This document shows, piece after piece, positions 50,513-58,776 of a DNA stretch of 64,000 bases; within the stretch, counting starts at the first letter, position 1; every line of letters starts with the position of its first letter. The stretch covers positions 62,001 to 126,000 of the forward strand of contig NZ_JAQMWP010000020.1 of assembly GCF_030403745.1 (NCBI RefSeq), given 5' to 3'. The notes under the pieces are model-generated. The model was not told the origin of the DNA and ran no database searches. It worked only from the letters and a program-made list of their open reading frames with translations. Position numbers and translations under genes: made by a program. The stretch is from Streptomyces sp. S.PB5. Its GTDB lineage: Bacteria > Actinomycetota > Actinomycetes > Streptomycetales > Streptomycetaceae.

Positions 50513-51424
50513 GTGAGTGAACCGACGGGTCCCGCCTGCCCGGAGTGCGGCACGGCTCGGCCGGCGGACGGTGGCCTGGCCTGTTCCTGCGCCCGTCGCG
50601 CATCCGACGCGCACCGCGCGGCCCGTGCGGCGGAGGCGGCGGCCGCGGAGGATTTCGATCCGGTGCGGATCCGGCCTTTCGTGGAGATCGGCGACGGACC
50701 GGCCGACGACCCCGACGGCATCACCCCGGCGCCCGGCTCCTCATCCGACCCGGGTGGGCCGTCCGAGCCCGAGGCCGCAGAAGGCGGGGAGCACGGCGCC
50801 GTCCCGCACCTCGACGAACTCGCCCCGCTTCCCTCGGACGCCGGCTCGCGGACCCCTCCACGGCGGCGAAAGGTCCTGCTGGTCACCGGCCTGGGAACCG
50901 CCGCGGCCGTCCTGCTGACGGGCTGCCTGGTCGGCGGGCTCCACTGGTACGACAGCCCCGCGCGGGACGACTCCTCGTCCGGCGGCGTACGGGCGGGCCT
51001 GCCGGACGCGCAGCCCACAGGGAACGCGCCCTCGTCGCCCGACGCCTCCCCGTCGGCACCCTCCGAGTCGCCGTCTCCGTCCGCCTCACCCGACACGACC
51101 CCGACCTCGGGCCCGCCCACCCCGACCGGCGGCACCACCCCCACCGCAACCACTTCTGGCACCCCCACCGCAAGCCCCACATCGAGTCCCCCGAAGGACG
51201 AGAACCCCGTCCTCCGTCCCGGTGACCGGGGTCCGGAGGTGACCGAGCTCCAACTCCGCCTGCGGCAGGTCGGGTTCTACGGCGGCGACGCCGACGGCAC
51301 CTACGACACCGACGTCGAGAACGCGGTCCGCGGCTACCAGTTGACCCGCCTGGTCGCGGACGAGCCGGGCGTCTACGGTGCGGCGACGCGGGCCTCACTC
51401 GAGTCCGAGACCACGGAGCCGTGA
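50513..51424 (+). CDS. membrane-anchored peptidoglycan-binding protein
   Basis: A 303-residue protein. The cytoplasmic N-terminus has a zinc-ribbon-like CPECGTARPADGGLACSC, then a charged stretch, one membrane helix (VLLVTGLGTAAAVLLTGCLVGGL, near 125-147), a Pro/Thr/Ser-rich extracellular linker of about 85 residues, and a C-terminal PG_binding_1 domain: LRPGDRGPEVTELQLRLRQVGFYGGDADGTYDTDVENAVRGYQ. It would anchor to the cell wall while keeping a zinc-ribbon inside. The GTG at 50513 has AAGGAG five bases upstream. Confidence 0.85.
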   Translation: MSEPTGPACPECGTARPADGGLACSCARRASDAHRAARAAEAAAAEDFDPVRIRPFVEIGDGPADDPDGITPAPGSSSDPGGPSEPEAAEGGEHGAVPHLDELAPLPSDAGSRTPPRRRKVLLVTGLGTAAAVLLTGCLVGGLHWYDSPARDDSSSGGVRAGLPDAQPTGNAPSSPDASPSAPSESPSPSASPDTTPTSGPPTPTGGTTPTATTSGTPTASPTSSPPKDENPVLRPGDRGPEVTELQLRLRQVGFYGGDADGTYDTDVENAVRGYQLTRLVADEPGVYGAATRASLESETTEP

Positions 51425-51753
51425 CGCGCGGATTCCGCGGGACGCAGACATGCGCGTCCTGTGCGACCGGCGGGTCATCCGTTCTGCCTCTTCGTGCGGA
51501 GGATGCCGAGCGCGGCGACTGGAGGCGGTGACTGCCAGTTGTGCCGCCGAAGTTGACAGCGGCCGGGCCCGGTTTCACTATCGGCAGTAGTGGCGGATTG
51601 TCGGATTTGGCCTGCTTCGCTGAAGGAGGCCGACCTGAGTCCCGGCCTTCCCGCTCTCGTCGGCGCCGTGCCCTTCGTCGTCCCCCGCGCATGCGCGCGC
51701 CCGCCGGCTTCGGCTCCACATGTGAGACGGACAAAGCGCCCAGGGAGACGACC
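51425..51753. other. 329-base intergenic region with hairpin and promoter
   Basis: A possible terminator (GGACGC with GCGTCC, 51440-51459) lies just after the peptidoglycan-binding gene. A candidate promoter, TTGACA (51553-51558), 17 bases, CACTAT (51576-51581), would drive the two genes from 51754 with a leader of about 165 nt. No gene or recognisable element is seen in the leader. Confidence 0.4.
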
Positions 51754-52083
51754 ATGAACGACCCATCGCAACGCGCTGCACAGCCACCATCCGAAAGCCC
51801 GGCGATCCGCTTCGACGCGACCGTGCACCCCGGGGTCACCAACCACAACCTCCGAGCCGTCGCCGATCTCGACCTGGACCGGATGCCCGACCCCGAGGAC
51901 GAGGTCCGCCTGCTCGTCACACCGGAGGACTGCCGACGACTGCTGGAGAGCGGTTACGAGGTCCACCTGCGCGCCCTGGTGCCGGTACGGCCGGTCCCCG
52001 CCGAGCTCGTGGAGACCGACGAGTCGGTCATGGCCTGGCTCGAGGAGCGGGTCCAGGGCATCGAGCGGGCGGGAGGCGCGTGA
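51754..52083 (+). CDS. hypothetical protein co-transcribed with the M14 carboxypeptidase
   Basis: A 109-residue acidic protein: FDATVHPGVTNHNLRAVADLDLDRMPDPEDEVRLLVTPEDCRRLLESGYEVHLRALVPVRPV. I recognise no domain. Its stop TGA shares one base with the ATG of the carboxypeptidase (TGATG at 52081-52085), a strong sign of coupling. No signal peptide is visible. AGGGAG precedes the ATG. A role as partner or inhibitor of the peptidase is speculative. Confidence 0.75.
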   Translation: MNDPSQRAAQPPSESPAIRFDATVHPGVTNHNLRAVADLDLDRMPDPEDEVRLLVTPEDCRRLLESGYEVHLRALVPVRPVPAELVETDESVMAWLEERVQGIERAGGA

Positions 52084-53543
52084 TGTACCGGACCGTCGCC
52101 CAGCTCGACTCGCTCACCGCGGCTCTCGCCGCCTGGTTCCCCCAGCTGTGCACCCGCACCAGGCTGCCGGAGCGCTCCGTGCAAGGGCGTGACGTGTTCG
52201 CCCTGCGGCTGCGCTCCGGCACCGGCACCAACCGGCGGGGCGTGCTCCTGATCGGCGGCACCCACTCCCGCGAGCTGATGAACCCGGACGCTCTGGTGGA
52301 ACTCGCCGTCGACCTGGTCGTCAGCCGGCTGAACGGCACCGACATCGTCTACGGCGGCCGCACCTGGACCGCCCAGGACGTCCGGCTGATCCTCGACACC
52401 CTCGACGTGTGGATCGTGCCCTGCATCAACCCCGACGGCCGCGAGCACGTACTGACGGTGGACGGGATGTGGCGCAAGAACCGGCGCGACAACCCCGGCA
52501 CCGCCTGCGACGGTGTGGACCTCAACCGCAACGCGGCCACCCTCTGGGGAGTCGCCGAGGGCCAGACCTCGTGCAGCCCCTGCAGCGACGTCTTCGCCGG
52601 ATCGGGCGCCTTCTCGGAGCCGGAGACCCGCAACGTCAAGCATCTGCTGGACACGCAGACCATCCACAGCTTCGCGGACGTGCACTCCTACTCCGAACTC
52701 GTCCTGTATCCATGGGGTCACGCGTTCAACCAGAGCACCGATCCGTCGAAGCGGTTCACGACGCTGCCGACGGGAACCTGCGCGCCCATCGGCAGCGCGG
52801 GCTACCAGGAGTACATCACCGTGCGCGACCAGCAGCGCTTCCAGACGGTGGCGGGCCGGATCGTGGACGCGATCGCAGCGGTGCGCGGACGGGCGTACAC
52901 CCCGCAGACCGGACGCGCTCTGTATGCCACCACCGGTACGCAGAGCGACTACGCCTACAGCCGGCACATCGCCGACCCCGCCCTGGGCAAGACCTACGGC
53001 TTCACCTTCGAGACCGGGCCGAGGGCGGCGACCATCGAGGACTCCTTCCACCCGGCCGATCCCACGCTCATCAAACGCGACGCCAAGTCGGGCCTCATCG
53101 CGCTCGCCCAGCAGAGCATCTGCGCCTTCGACCTGATCGGCCTGAAGCTGCTCGGCCGCACCAGCGAGGTGGACGCCCTGCGCACCGTCCGCGACAAGGC
53201 GTTGGCGAGGACCGAGGCCGGCCGTGAGTGGATCACCCTGATCGAGCGGGTCGAACTCCCCATCGCTCCCGTCCTGTTGGACGACGAACGCCTGGCCGCC
53301 AGGGCCGCGAAACTGCTGGCCCGTGCCGGGCAGCTGGTGGCGGACCCGGACCAGCAGGTCGGTGACGAGGAAGTCGATCTGGGCCTGGACCTGGTCCGTG
53401 AGCTCGACGACAGGTGCGGGGCCGAGGACGCCACGGTACGCGCCGACCTCAAGGCCGTCAGCGCGCTGCTGGAGCGACTGCGGGGCCGGTCGTCCGCCGA
53501 GCTGCTGAAGCACCTGACCAGTCAGGGCCCACGCAACGGCTGA
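52083..53543 (+). CDS. M14-family zinc carboxypeptidase
   Basis: A 486-residue protein. M14 features in order: HSRELMNPDALVELA (HxxE zinc ligands), INPDGREH, KNRRDN (substrate Arg), CDGVDLNRN, FADVHSYSELVLYPWG (third zinc His) and TFETGP (catalytic Glu). The last 130 residues form a helical extension outside the peptidase domain. No signal peptide is evident, unusual for this family. Carboxypeptidases remove C-terminal residues from peptides. The start at 52083 overlaps the upstream stop; a GTG at 52080 is also in frame. Confidence 0.87.
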   Translation: MYRTVAQLDSLTAALAAWFPQLCTRTRLPERSVQGRDVFALRLRSGTGTNRRGVLLIGGTHSRELMNPDALVELAVDLVVSRLNGTDIVYGGRTWTAQDVRLILDTLDVWIVPCINPDGREHVLTVDGMWRKNRRDNPGTACDGVDLNRNAATLWGVAEGQTSCSPCSDVFAGSGAFSEPETRNVKHLLDTQTIHSFADVHSYSELVLYPWGHAFNQSTDPSKRFTTLPTGTCAPIGSAGYQEYITVRDQQRFQTVAGRIVDAIAAVRGRAYTPQTGRALYATTGTQSDYAYSRHIADPALGKTYGFTFETGPRAATIEDSFHPADPTLIKRDAKSGLIALAQQSICAFDLIGLKLLGRTSEVDALRTVRDKALARTEAGREWITLIERVELPIAPVLLDDERLAARAAKLLARAGQLVADPDQQVGDEEVDLGLDLVRELDDRCGAEDATVRADLKAVSALLERLRGRSSAELLKHLTSQGPRNG

Positions 53544-53570
53544 CGGCCCCCAGGGGCCCCGAGGGGCAGA

Positions 53571-53712
53571 GGCACCGGTCGGCATGGGGTAGAGTTGATC
53601 ACGAGCTGGTCGCTGCAACTCACTTCGACCGGTGCTGCGTTGGTGGTCCAAGGAAAGACGCCCCGCTTCCTGCGGGGAAATGCAGGTGCAAGGCCTGCCC
53701 GGCGCTCGATCT
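53571..53712 (+). ncRNA. candidate structured RNA, family unknown
   Basis: The 285-base gap between convergent genes has no credible protein gene but a dense set of complementary segments. A 10-bp pairing joins GCACCGGTCG (53572-53581) and CGACCGGTGC (53626-53635). Downstream are a stem CCCCGC/GCGGGG around TTCCT, and a 5-bp stem GCAGG/CCTGC closing TGCAAGG, preceded by GGGGAAAT. The element ends at a terminator-like hairpin (53713). A -10-like TAGAGT at 53590-53595 might drive it. The GGGGAAA...GGTGCAA...CCTGCC order faintly recalls a cobalamin-riboswitch core, and the T-arm-like loop recalls tRNA, but neither fits. The strand is inferred from the gene order. Confidence 0.4.
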
Positions 53713-53740
53713 GGGGCCCGTCCGTATACGGACGGGCCCC
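53713..53740. terminator. palindromic hairpin terminator
   Basis: GGGGCCCGTCCGTA followed directly by TACGGACGGGCCCC: a perfect 28-base palindrome that can form a stem with a tight loop. It would end the carboxypeptidase or RNA transcript from one side and the acyl-CoA oxidase transcript from the other. Confidence 0.8.
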
Positions 53741-53828
53741 ATGCGCGTTTGATCACGCCGAGTCGATCCGGCGCACCGGGTGGCCGGGCCCGTCTCGCGC
53801 CCGGCCACCGTCACTGCCTGCGGCGCGG

Positions 53829-55553
53829 CTACGGGGCCATCTCGTACGCGCCGGACAGCGCCTCGACCCGCTGCCAGACCCGCTCCGTGCGCGCCGTGTC
53901 GACGACCGGCCGGCGGACCGAGCTCAGCGCCCACTCCTGCTGCTGTCCGGTGGCCGAGTCCTTGCCGTGCAGTTCGACGGCGTGCTGGGAGAAGTCCCGT
54001 ACGAGGACGGCGAAGAGTTCGTCGAGGACGTCCTCGTCGAGCCCGGTCAGGGCGGCCTGCTCCAGGACGAGCTGGCCGTGCACGACGAGGGCGAAGAGCT
54101 GGCCGATCGACAGGACGAGGTCGAGGTCGCGGCTCTGCTCCGCGTCGGGGCCCGCCGTGGTGACGAACTCGCAGAGCGCGTCGGCCTGTTCGCGCAGGCG
54201 GGCGACGTTGGGAAGATGCGCGTACGTCTCGAAGGCCGGACGCCAGTCGTGGAAGCGCACCGAGCCCAGGCCGCGGGCCGGGCCCTGCCGGAACAGGAAG
54301 TCGTCGTCGGCCGCGTCGAGACGGGTCGGGACGGCGGGGTAGTCGGCCGGGTCGAGGAGATGGCTGCGCATGAACTTCAGGATCAGCGCCAGGTTGACGT
54401 GGACCGTGCCCTCCAGCTTCGGCAGGCTGCGGATCTCCACGGCCGCCTGGCCGAAGTAGTTGTCCTTCTCGAAGCCCTTGGCGGCGATCACGTCCCACAT
54501 CAGGTCGATGACCTTCTCGCCCTCCGTGGTCACCTTCATCTTCGTCATCAGATTGAAGAGGAGGTAGCGGCGGTCGTCGGGGCCGGCGGAGCGGAAGTAG
54601 TCGACGGCGCGGTCGCTGAACAGCTTCATACCGACGAGCCGGACGTAGGCGTCGGTCAACTCGCGGCGCACATGCGGGAAGGCGGTGACGGGGCGGCCGT
54701 ACAGGATGCGGTTGTGGGCGTGGGTGACGGCCTCGTACATCGCGTGTTCGCAGATGCCGATCGAGGCGGTGCAGAGGTTGAACTTGCCGACATTGACCGT
54801 GTTGAGGGCGGCGTCGAAGGCGGCGCGGCCGGTGTGCAGGACGTCCTCGGCCCTGACGGGGTAGTTCTCCAGGCGGAACTCGCTGACGAACTTGGAGGAG
54901 TCGACGACGTTCTTGACCAGGTGGTAGTCCGGGTGGCGGCTGTCGGCGGCGAAGAACACATAGCCGTCGGGGCCCTCGACGTCGGTCCGGCGGCCGAAGA
55001 CGGAGACGAGTCCGGCGGCGTTGCCGTTGCCGATGTAGTACTTGGAGCCGGTGGCGCGGAACCCGCCGTCGCCGTCGGGCGCAAGGAGCATGTCGGTGGA
55101 GTAGATGTCCGCGCCGTGGGCCTTCTCGGACAGGCCGAACGCGAACACCTCACCCTGGGCGAGGAGTTCGGCCGCGCGGGCGCGGGCGGCGGTGTTGTCG
55201 CTCTGCCAGACCGGGCCGAGGCCGAGGATGGTGACCTGCCAGGCGTACCAGTAGTCCAGGCCGTAGAAGCCGAGGATCTCGTTGAGCGCGGCGATCCGGG
55301 CGGTGTCCCAGCGCTTGTCCGGCTCCTGTTGCCCGGCGGCGGCCGACGGGGTCAGGAAGGTGGCGAACAGGTTCTCCTTCGCGGCGAAGGCGAGGAAGTC
55401 CCCGAGCCAGGCGCGGGTCCGGTAGTCCTCGATCAGCTGCCGCTTCCCACGCTCCTCGAACCAGTCGACGGTGGCCCGCAGCAGCCGGCGCGTCTCGGGG
55501 TCGAAGTGCGCGGGGTCGTATGTGCGCGGGTTGAAGAGCAGCTGGTCAGCCAT
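53829..55553 (-). CDS. acyl-CoA dehydrogenase/oxidase family flavoprotein
   Basis: A 574-residue flavoprotein. Central features are EVFAFGLSEKAHGADIYSTDMLLAPDGDGGFRATGSKYYIGNGNAAG (flavin and substrate loops), then IGICEHAMYEAVTHAHNRILYGRPVTAFPHVRRELTDAYVRLVGMKL and LMWDVIAAKGFEKDN. The length and C-terminal region fit acyl-CoA oxidase-like members rather than the shorter mitochondrial-type dehydrogenases. It oxidises an acyl-CoA thioester, chain length unknown. It is 86 bases downstream of a PadR regulator on the same strand, so it is probably repressed by it. Confidence 0.87.
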   Translation of the reverse strand: MADQLLFNPRTYDPAHFDPETRRLLRATVDWFEERGKRQLIEDYRTRAWLGDFLAFAAKENLFATFLTPSAAAGQQEPDKRWDTARIAALNEILGFYGLDYWYAWQVTILGLGPVWQSDNTAARARAAELLAQGEVFAFGLSEKAHGADIYSTDMLLAPDGDGGFRATGSKYYIGNGNAAGLVSVFGRRTDVEGPDGYVFFAADSRHPDYHLVKNVVDSSKFVSEFRLENYPVRAEDVLHTGRAAFDAALNTVNVGKFNLCTASIGICEHAMYEAVTHAHNRILYGRPVTAFPHVRRELTDAYVRLVGMKLFSDRAVDYFRSAGPDDRRYLLFNLMTKMKVTTEGEKVIDLMWDVIAAKGFEKDNYFGQAAVEIRSLPKLEGTVHVNLALILKFMRSHLLDPADYPAVPTRLDAADDDFLFRQGPARGLGSVRFHDWRPAFETYAHLPNVARLREQADALCEFVTTAGPDAEQSRDLDLVLSIGQLFALVVHGQLVLEQAALTGLDEDVLDELFAVLVRDFSQHAVELHGKDSATGQQQEWALSSVRRPVVDTARTERVWQRVEALSGAYEMAP

Positions 55554-55639
55554 GGTGAGGGCCTCTTTCGGCTGGCGGGCGGACGGGAATCGTGCGGTGG
55601 TCGAAGGGGGGTGGAGGTGCGGGTGGCGGTGCGGGGGCG

Positions 55640-56212
55640 TCAGCGGACGGGGTCGAACCGGGCCAACGTGGCGAGCACGTCGTCCAGCCAGCCGATCATC
55701 ATGCGCTCGTACGCGATACCGCCGCGCAGTACGACGTGCTGGAGCTCCCGCTCCGGATCGAGGGGTGCTCGCCGGGCGGCCGTGCCGGCTTCGGGACCGG
55801 TGAAGTCCCGCTCCTCGCCGGCGAGATAGTGCTCCAGCCGGTCCTGGTGGGCCTGCCGGTGCCGCTCCACCTCGCGGATCAGGGCGGCCGGGTCGTCGAA
55901 GGCGGCACCCCGGATCTTCACCGCCAGGTCATGGCGGACGCTGTCCGGCTCGATCGGATCGTGCAGCCATGAGGACAGCGCGGCCCGGCCGAGGTCGGCG
56001 ACGGAGTACTCCTTCTTGTCCGGCCGGCCTTGCTGCGGGACGTCCCGGACGTCGACCCAGCCGTCGTTCTCCATGCGCTTGAGCACGCGGTAGATCTGCT
56101 GGTGCGTCGCGGTCCAGAAGTAGCCGATGGACCGCTCGAAACGCCGGGCCAGCTCGTAGCCGGAGCCCGGCTTCTCCAAGAGCGACACCAAGATCGCGTG
56201 TTCGAGCGCCAT
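55640..56212 (-). CDS. PadR-family transcriptional regulator
   Basis: A 190-residue PadR protein: winged helix ALEHAILVSLLEKPGSGYELARRFERSIGYFWTATHQQIYRVLKRMENDGWVDVRDVPQQGRPDKKEYSVADLGRAAL, followed by a C-terminal helical dimerisation domain (PAALIREVERHRQAHQDRLEHYLAGE). PadR repressors usually bind palindromes of ATGCAA/TTGCAT type; exactly such a site lies at 56225-56248 directly upstream, so it likely represses itself and the acyl-CoA oxidase gene. The signal is unknown, perhaps an acyl or phenolic compound. Confidence 0.92.
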   Translation of the reverse strand: MALEHAILVSLLEKPGSGYELARRFERSIGYFWTATHQQIYRVLKRMENDGWVDVRDVPQQGRPDKKEYSVADLGRAALSSWLHDPIEPDSVRHDLAVKIRGAAFDDPAALIREVERHRQAHQDRLEHYLAGEERDFTGPEAGTAARRAPLDPERELQHVVLRGGIAYERMMIGWLDDVLATLARFDPVR

Positions 56213-56224
56213 GGACGACGATCG

Positions 56225-56248
56225 TGCTATGCAACTCGTTGCATAGCA
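56225..56248 (-). promoter_or_regulatory. perfect PadR operator
   Basis: TGCTATGCAA, four bases CTCG, TTGCATAGCA: a perfect 10-4-10 inverted repeat whose inner part is the ATGCAA/TTGCAT pattern of PadR sites. It lies 12 bases upstream of the PadR ATG, so it must overlap the promoter or transcription start. Confidence 0.85.
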
Positions 56249-56335
56249 AGTCTCCCGGGCTCCGATGCGACGCGGCTCACCTTCGTCGGGAACGCGTGCC
56301 GGTGCAGAGGGAGGCGACGGCGGGCCTTGCGCTTC

Positions 56336-57223
56336 CTACGCGTCGACGTGGAGGCCCAGCCGCCCCGCCACGCCGCTCAAGGTCGGGCCCAGGGGGAGCG
56401 CGACGCGGGTGAGCGCGTGCCGGTCGCCCCGGGTGGGGTCCCGGTTGACGATGAGCACCGGTGTTCCGGCCTGGGACGCCTGGCGGACGAAGCGAAGTCC
56501 GGACATCACCGTCAGGGAGGATCCCAGGACCAGCAGCGATGACGCCTCACGGACCAGCCGGCGGCAGTGCTCGACCCGCGCCGCGGGGACGGTTTCACCG
56601 AAGAACACGACGTCCGGTTTGAGGATGCCGCCGCAGATCGCGCAGGGCATCACACGGAAGTCCCCGACCTGTGCGTCGGTGAGGTCGGCGTCGCCGTCGG
56701 GGTTGATTCCCGCAGCCACCGGCTCGAAGCCCTCGTTGGCCTCTTCCAGGCGCAGCGCGAGGTCACGGCGCGAACTGACCGCGCCGCAGGACAGGCAGAC
56801 GACGCGCGCCAGGCTGCCGTGGAGTTCGACGACGTCCTTGCTGCCGGCGGCCTGATGCAGGCCGTCGACGTTCTGAGTGATCACACCGGAGAGCAGTCCG
56901 GACCGCTCGAACGCGGCCACGGCCCGATGCCCGGCGTTGGGGCGGGCACGGCCGAAGGTGCGCCAGCCGAGGTGGCTGCGCGCCCAGTACCGGCGGCGGG
57001 CCCGGGCGTCGGCGGTGAAGTCCTGGTAGGTCATCGGGGTGTGCCGGCCAAGACTGCCGCCCTCGCCCCGGTAGTCGGGGATGCCCGACTCCGTGGAGAT
57101 GCCCGCCCCGCTGAGCACCAGCACACCGCCGGCCTTCAGGACGTCGACGACCGGCGCCGGATCCGTGGTGCCGGGCGGCAGGTCCTCGTCAGGCGTCCAG
57201 CTCAGGGTGGGGCGCATCCGCAT
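56336..57223 (-). CDS. Sir2-family NAD-dependent protein deacylase
   Basis: A 295-residue sirtuin. Motifs: VLVLSGAGISTESGIPDYRG (NAD pocket), VITQNVDGLHQAAG, catalytic His in VVELHGSLARVVCLSCG, the zinc cysteines CLSC and CAIC, ILKPDVVFFGE, and the late LLVLGSSLTVMSG. This is the Sir2-like class II/III bacterial pattern. It removes acyl groups from lysines using NAD, e.g. on acetyl-CoA synthetase. The N-terminal ATG at 57223 has a weak ribosome-binding site, with another ATG at 57217. It is divergent from the SpoIIE phosphatase gene. Confidence 0.93.
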   Translation of the reverse strand: MRMRPTLSWTPDEDLPPGTTDPAPVVDVLKAGGVLVLSGAGISTESGIPDYRGEGGSLGRHTPMTYQDFTADARARRRYWARSHLGWRTFGRARPNAGHRAVAAFERSGLLSGVITQNVDGLHQAAGSKDVVELHGSLARVVCLSCGAVSSRRDLALRLEEANEGFEPVAAGINPDGDADLTDAQVGDFRVMPCAICGGILKPDVVFFGETVPAARVEHCRRLVREASSLLVLGSSLTVMSGLRFVRQASQAGTPVLIVNRDPTRGDRHALTRVALPLGPTLSGVAGRLGLHVDA

Positions 57224-57359
57224 GCCGCCAGGGTACGGAACCCGTGAGCGCACCGCCGTCGTACCGGCAGAGGAAGCCGCCGCACCGTGTGCTCCGCTCG
57301 CCAGCGGGTAGTCGGTGTTCTGCCCTGGAAGGCGGCGGCCATGGCAGGAGGCGGAGGAC

Positions 57360-58586
57360 GTGGTTGAGCATGCCGCGGTGGCGTCGAGGCTGATCAGGCT
57401 GATGCAGGACAGCCACACCGTCACGCTCGACAAGCTGCCGGAGCTGATCGCAGGGCACTGCGCCGAGGTCGGGGTGCATGACACCGCTGTCTTCGTCGCC
57501 GACCTCCGGGAAACAGTGCTGCGCCAGGTCACCGGGAACGGGCCGACCGCGGGCGAGGGCGGGCTGGAGTTCACCGTGCACGGCACCCTGCCCGGGCAGG
57601 CGTACCAGCGGGTGGACCTGCTTGCCCAGACGGATCACGCGGCCGGCGATCCGAACCACCGTCGGCGGTGGTGGGTGGCCGTCACCGACGGCGTGGAGCG
57701 GCTGGGCGTACTGCGGGTGGACACGGACACCGACGACGAACCGACCCGACAGGCACTGCGTGACCTGGCGGCCATGACAGCCCTGCTCCTGTTGAGCAAA
57801 CGCTCCTTCAGCGACTCCTTCTCACGGCTGGTGCGCACCGAGCCGATGAACGTGGCCGCCGAGATGCAGTGGCACCTGACCCCGCCACCCGCCTTCGCCG
57901 GATCCGAGGCCACCGTCGGCGCCGTGATGGAACCCGCCTACCAGGTCGGCGGCGATGCCTTCGACTACGCCGTCGCGGGCAACGTCCTGCACCTGAGCGT
58001 CTTCGACGCCATGGGCCACGACACCACCGCCGGGATCACCGCGAACGTCGCCGTCTCCGCCTGCCGCAACGCCCGCCGCCAGGGCGCCTCCCTGGAAGAG
58101 ACCAGCCGGCACGTGGAGGCCACCCTCATCGAGCAGTTCGGGACCAGCCGTTACGTCACCGGCATCCTGGCCGACCTCGATCTCGTGACCGGCCGGCTGA
58201 CGTGGATCAACCGCGGCCACCACTTGCCGGTCCTGATCCGCGGCAACCGGTGGACCACCGAACTGGTCTGCCGCCCGGCCGGCCCGATGGGAGCCGACCT
58301 CGGTCTGCCGGTGACCGAATGCGTCGAGCAACTCGAGCCCGGGGACCGCCTGTTGCTGTACACCGACGGCGTCATCGAGGCGCGTGACGCCCACGGCAGG
58401 CAGTTCGGCCGGGACCGGTTCGTCGACTTCGTGCTGCGCCACCACTCCGGTCGGCACACCCTGCACGAAACCCTGCGACGGCTGATGGCGGCCGTGCTGC
58501 TCCACCACGACGGAGCGCTCGACGACGACGCCACCGTGCTGCTCACCGAGTGGCGTGGCGGACATCAGGACAAGCTGACCCCGTGA
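57360..58586 (+). CDS. PP2C/SpoIIE-type serine phosphatase (RsbU-like)
   Basis: A 408-residue protein. The N-terminal 170 residues form a GAF-like or other sensor region; the C-terminal half is a SpoIIE/PP2C phosphatase: EPAYQVGGDAFDYAVAGNVLHLSVFDAMGHDTTAGI (metal-binding GGD and DAMGHD), YVTGILADLDLVTGRLTWINRGHHLPVL, GDRLLLYTDGVIEARD (DGV) and GALDDDATVLLTEW (DDA). These phosphatases dephosphorylate anti-sigma-factor antagonists. No partner gene is adjacent. The GTG at 57360 follows an AGGAGGCGGAGG region. Confidence 0.88.
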   Translation: MVEHAAVASRLIRLMQDSHTVTLDKLPELIAGHCAEVGVHDTAVFVADLRETVLRQVTGNGPTAGEGGLEFTVHGTLPGQAYQRVDLLAQTDHAAGDPNHRRRWWVAVTDGVERLGVLRVDTDTDDEPTRQALRDLAAMTALLLLSKRSFSDSFSRLVRTEPMNVAAEMQWHLTPPPAFAGSEATVGAVMEPAYQVGGDAFDYAVAGNVLHLSVFDAMGHDTTAGITANVAVSACRNARRQGASLEETSRHVEATLIEQFGTSRYVTGILADLDLVTGRLTWINRGHHLPVLIRGNRWTTELVCRPAGPMGADLGLPVTECVEQLEPGDRLLLYTDGVIEARDAHGRQFGRDRFVDFVLRHHSGRHTLHETLRRLMAAVLLHHDGALDDDATVLLTEWRGGHQDKLTP

Positions 58587-58776
58587 ACGTGCCAACTCCG
58601 GCGCGAGCCGCGGCCGTCACCTCCACTGGCAGGTGGTGACGAGGACGAGGGCGGCGGCGATGCGCCGGCGGTACCGGCCGATGCCGGGGGAGCGGTCAGC
58701 GGTCCGCCTGCGCGCCCGGCGCTCCCCGTCCGGGGCCCGTCGGGCGGTGTCGGAGATGCCCACTAAGCTCCCGCCC

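Noticed and set aside
53571..53712. Possible tRNA or cobalamin riboswitch
   Set aside because: A T-arm-like stem-loop and a 7-base anticodon-like loop can be drawn, but no acceptor stem closes and the D-arm does not fit. The cobalamin-like GGGGAAA...GGTGCAA...CC order lacks the conserved remainder, and no downstream gene exists on the same strand. I kept it only as an unassigned structured RNA.
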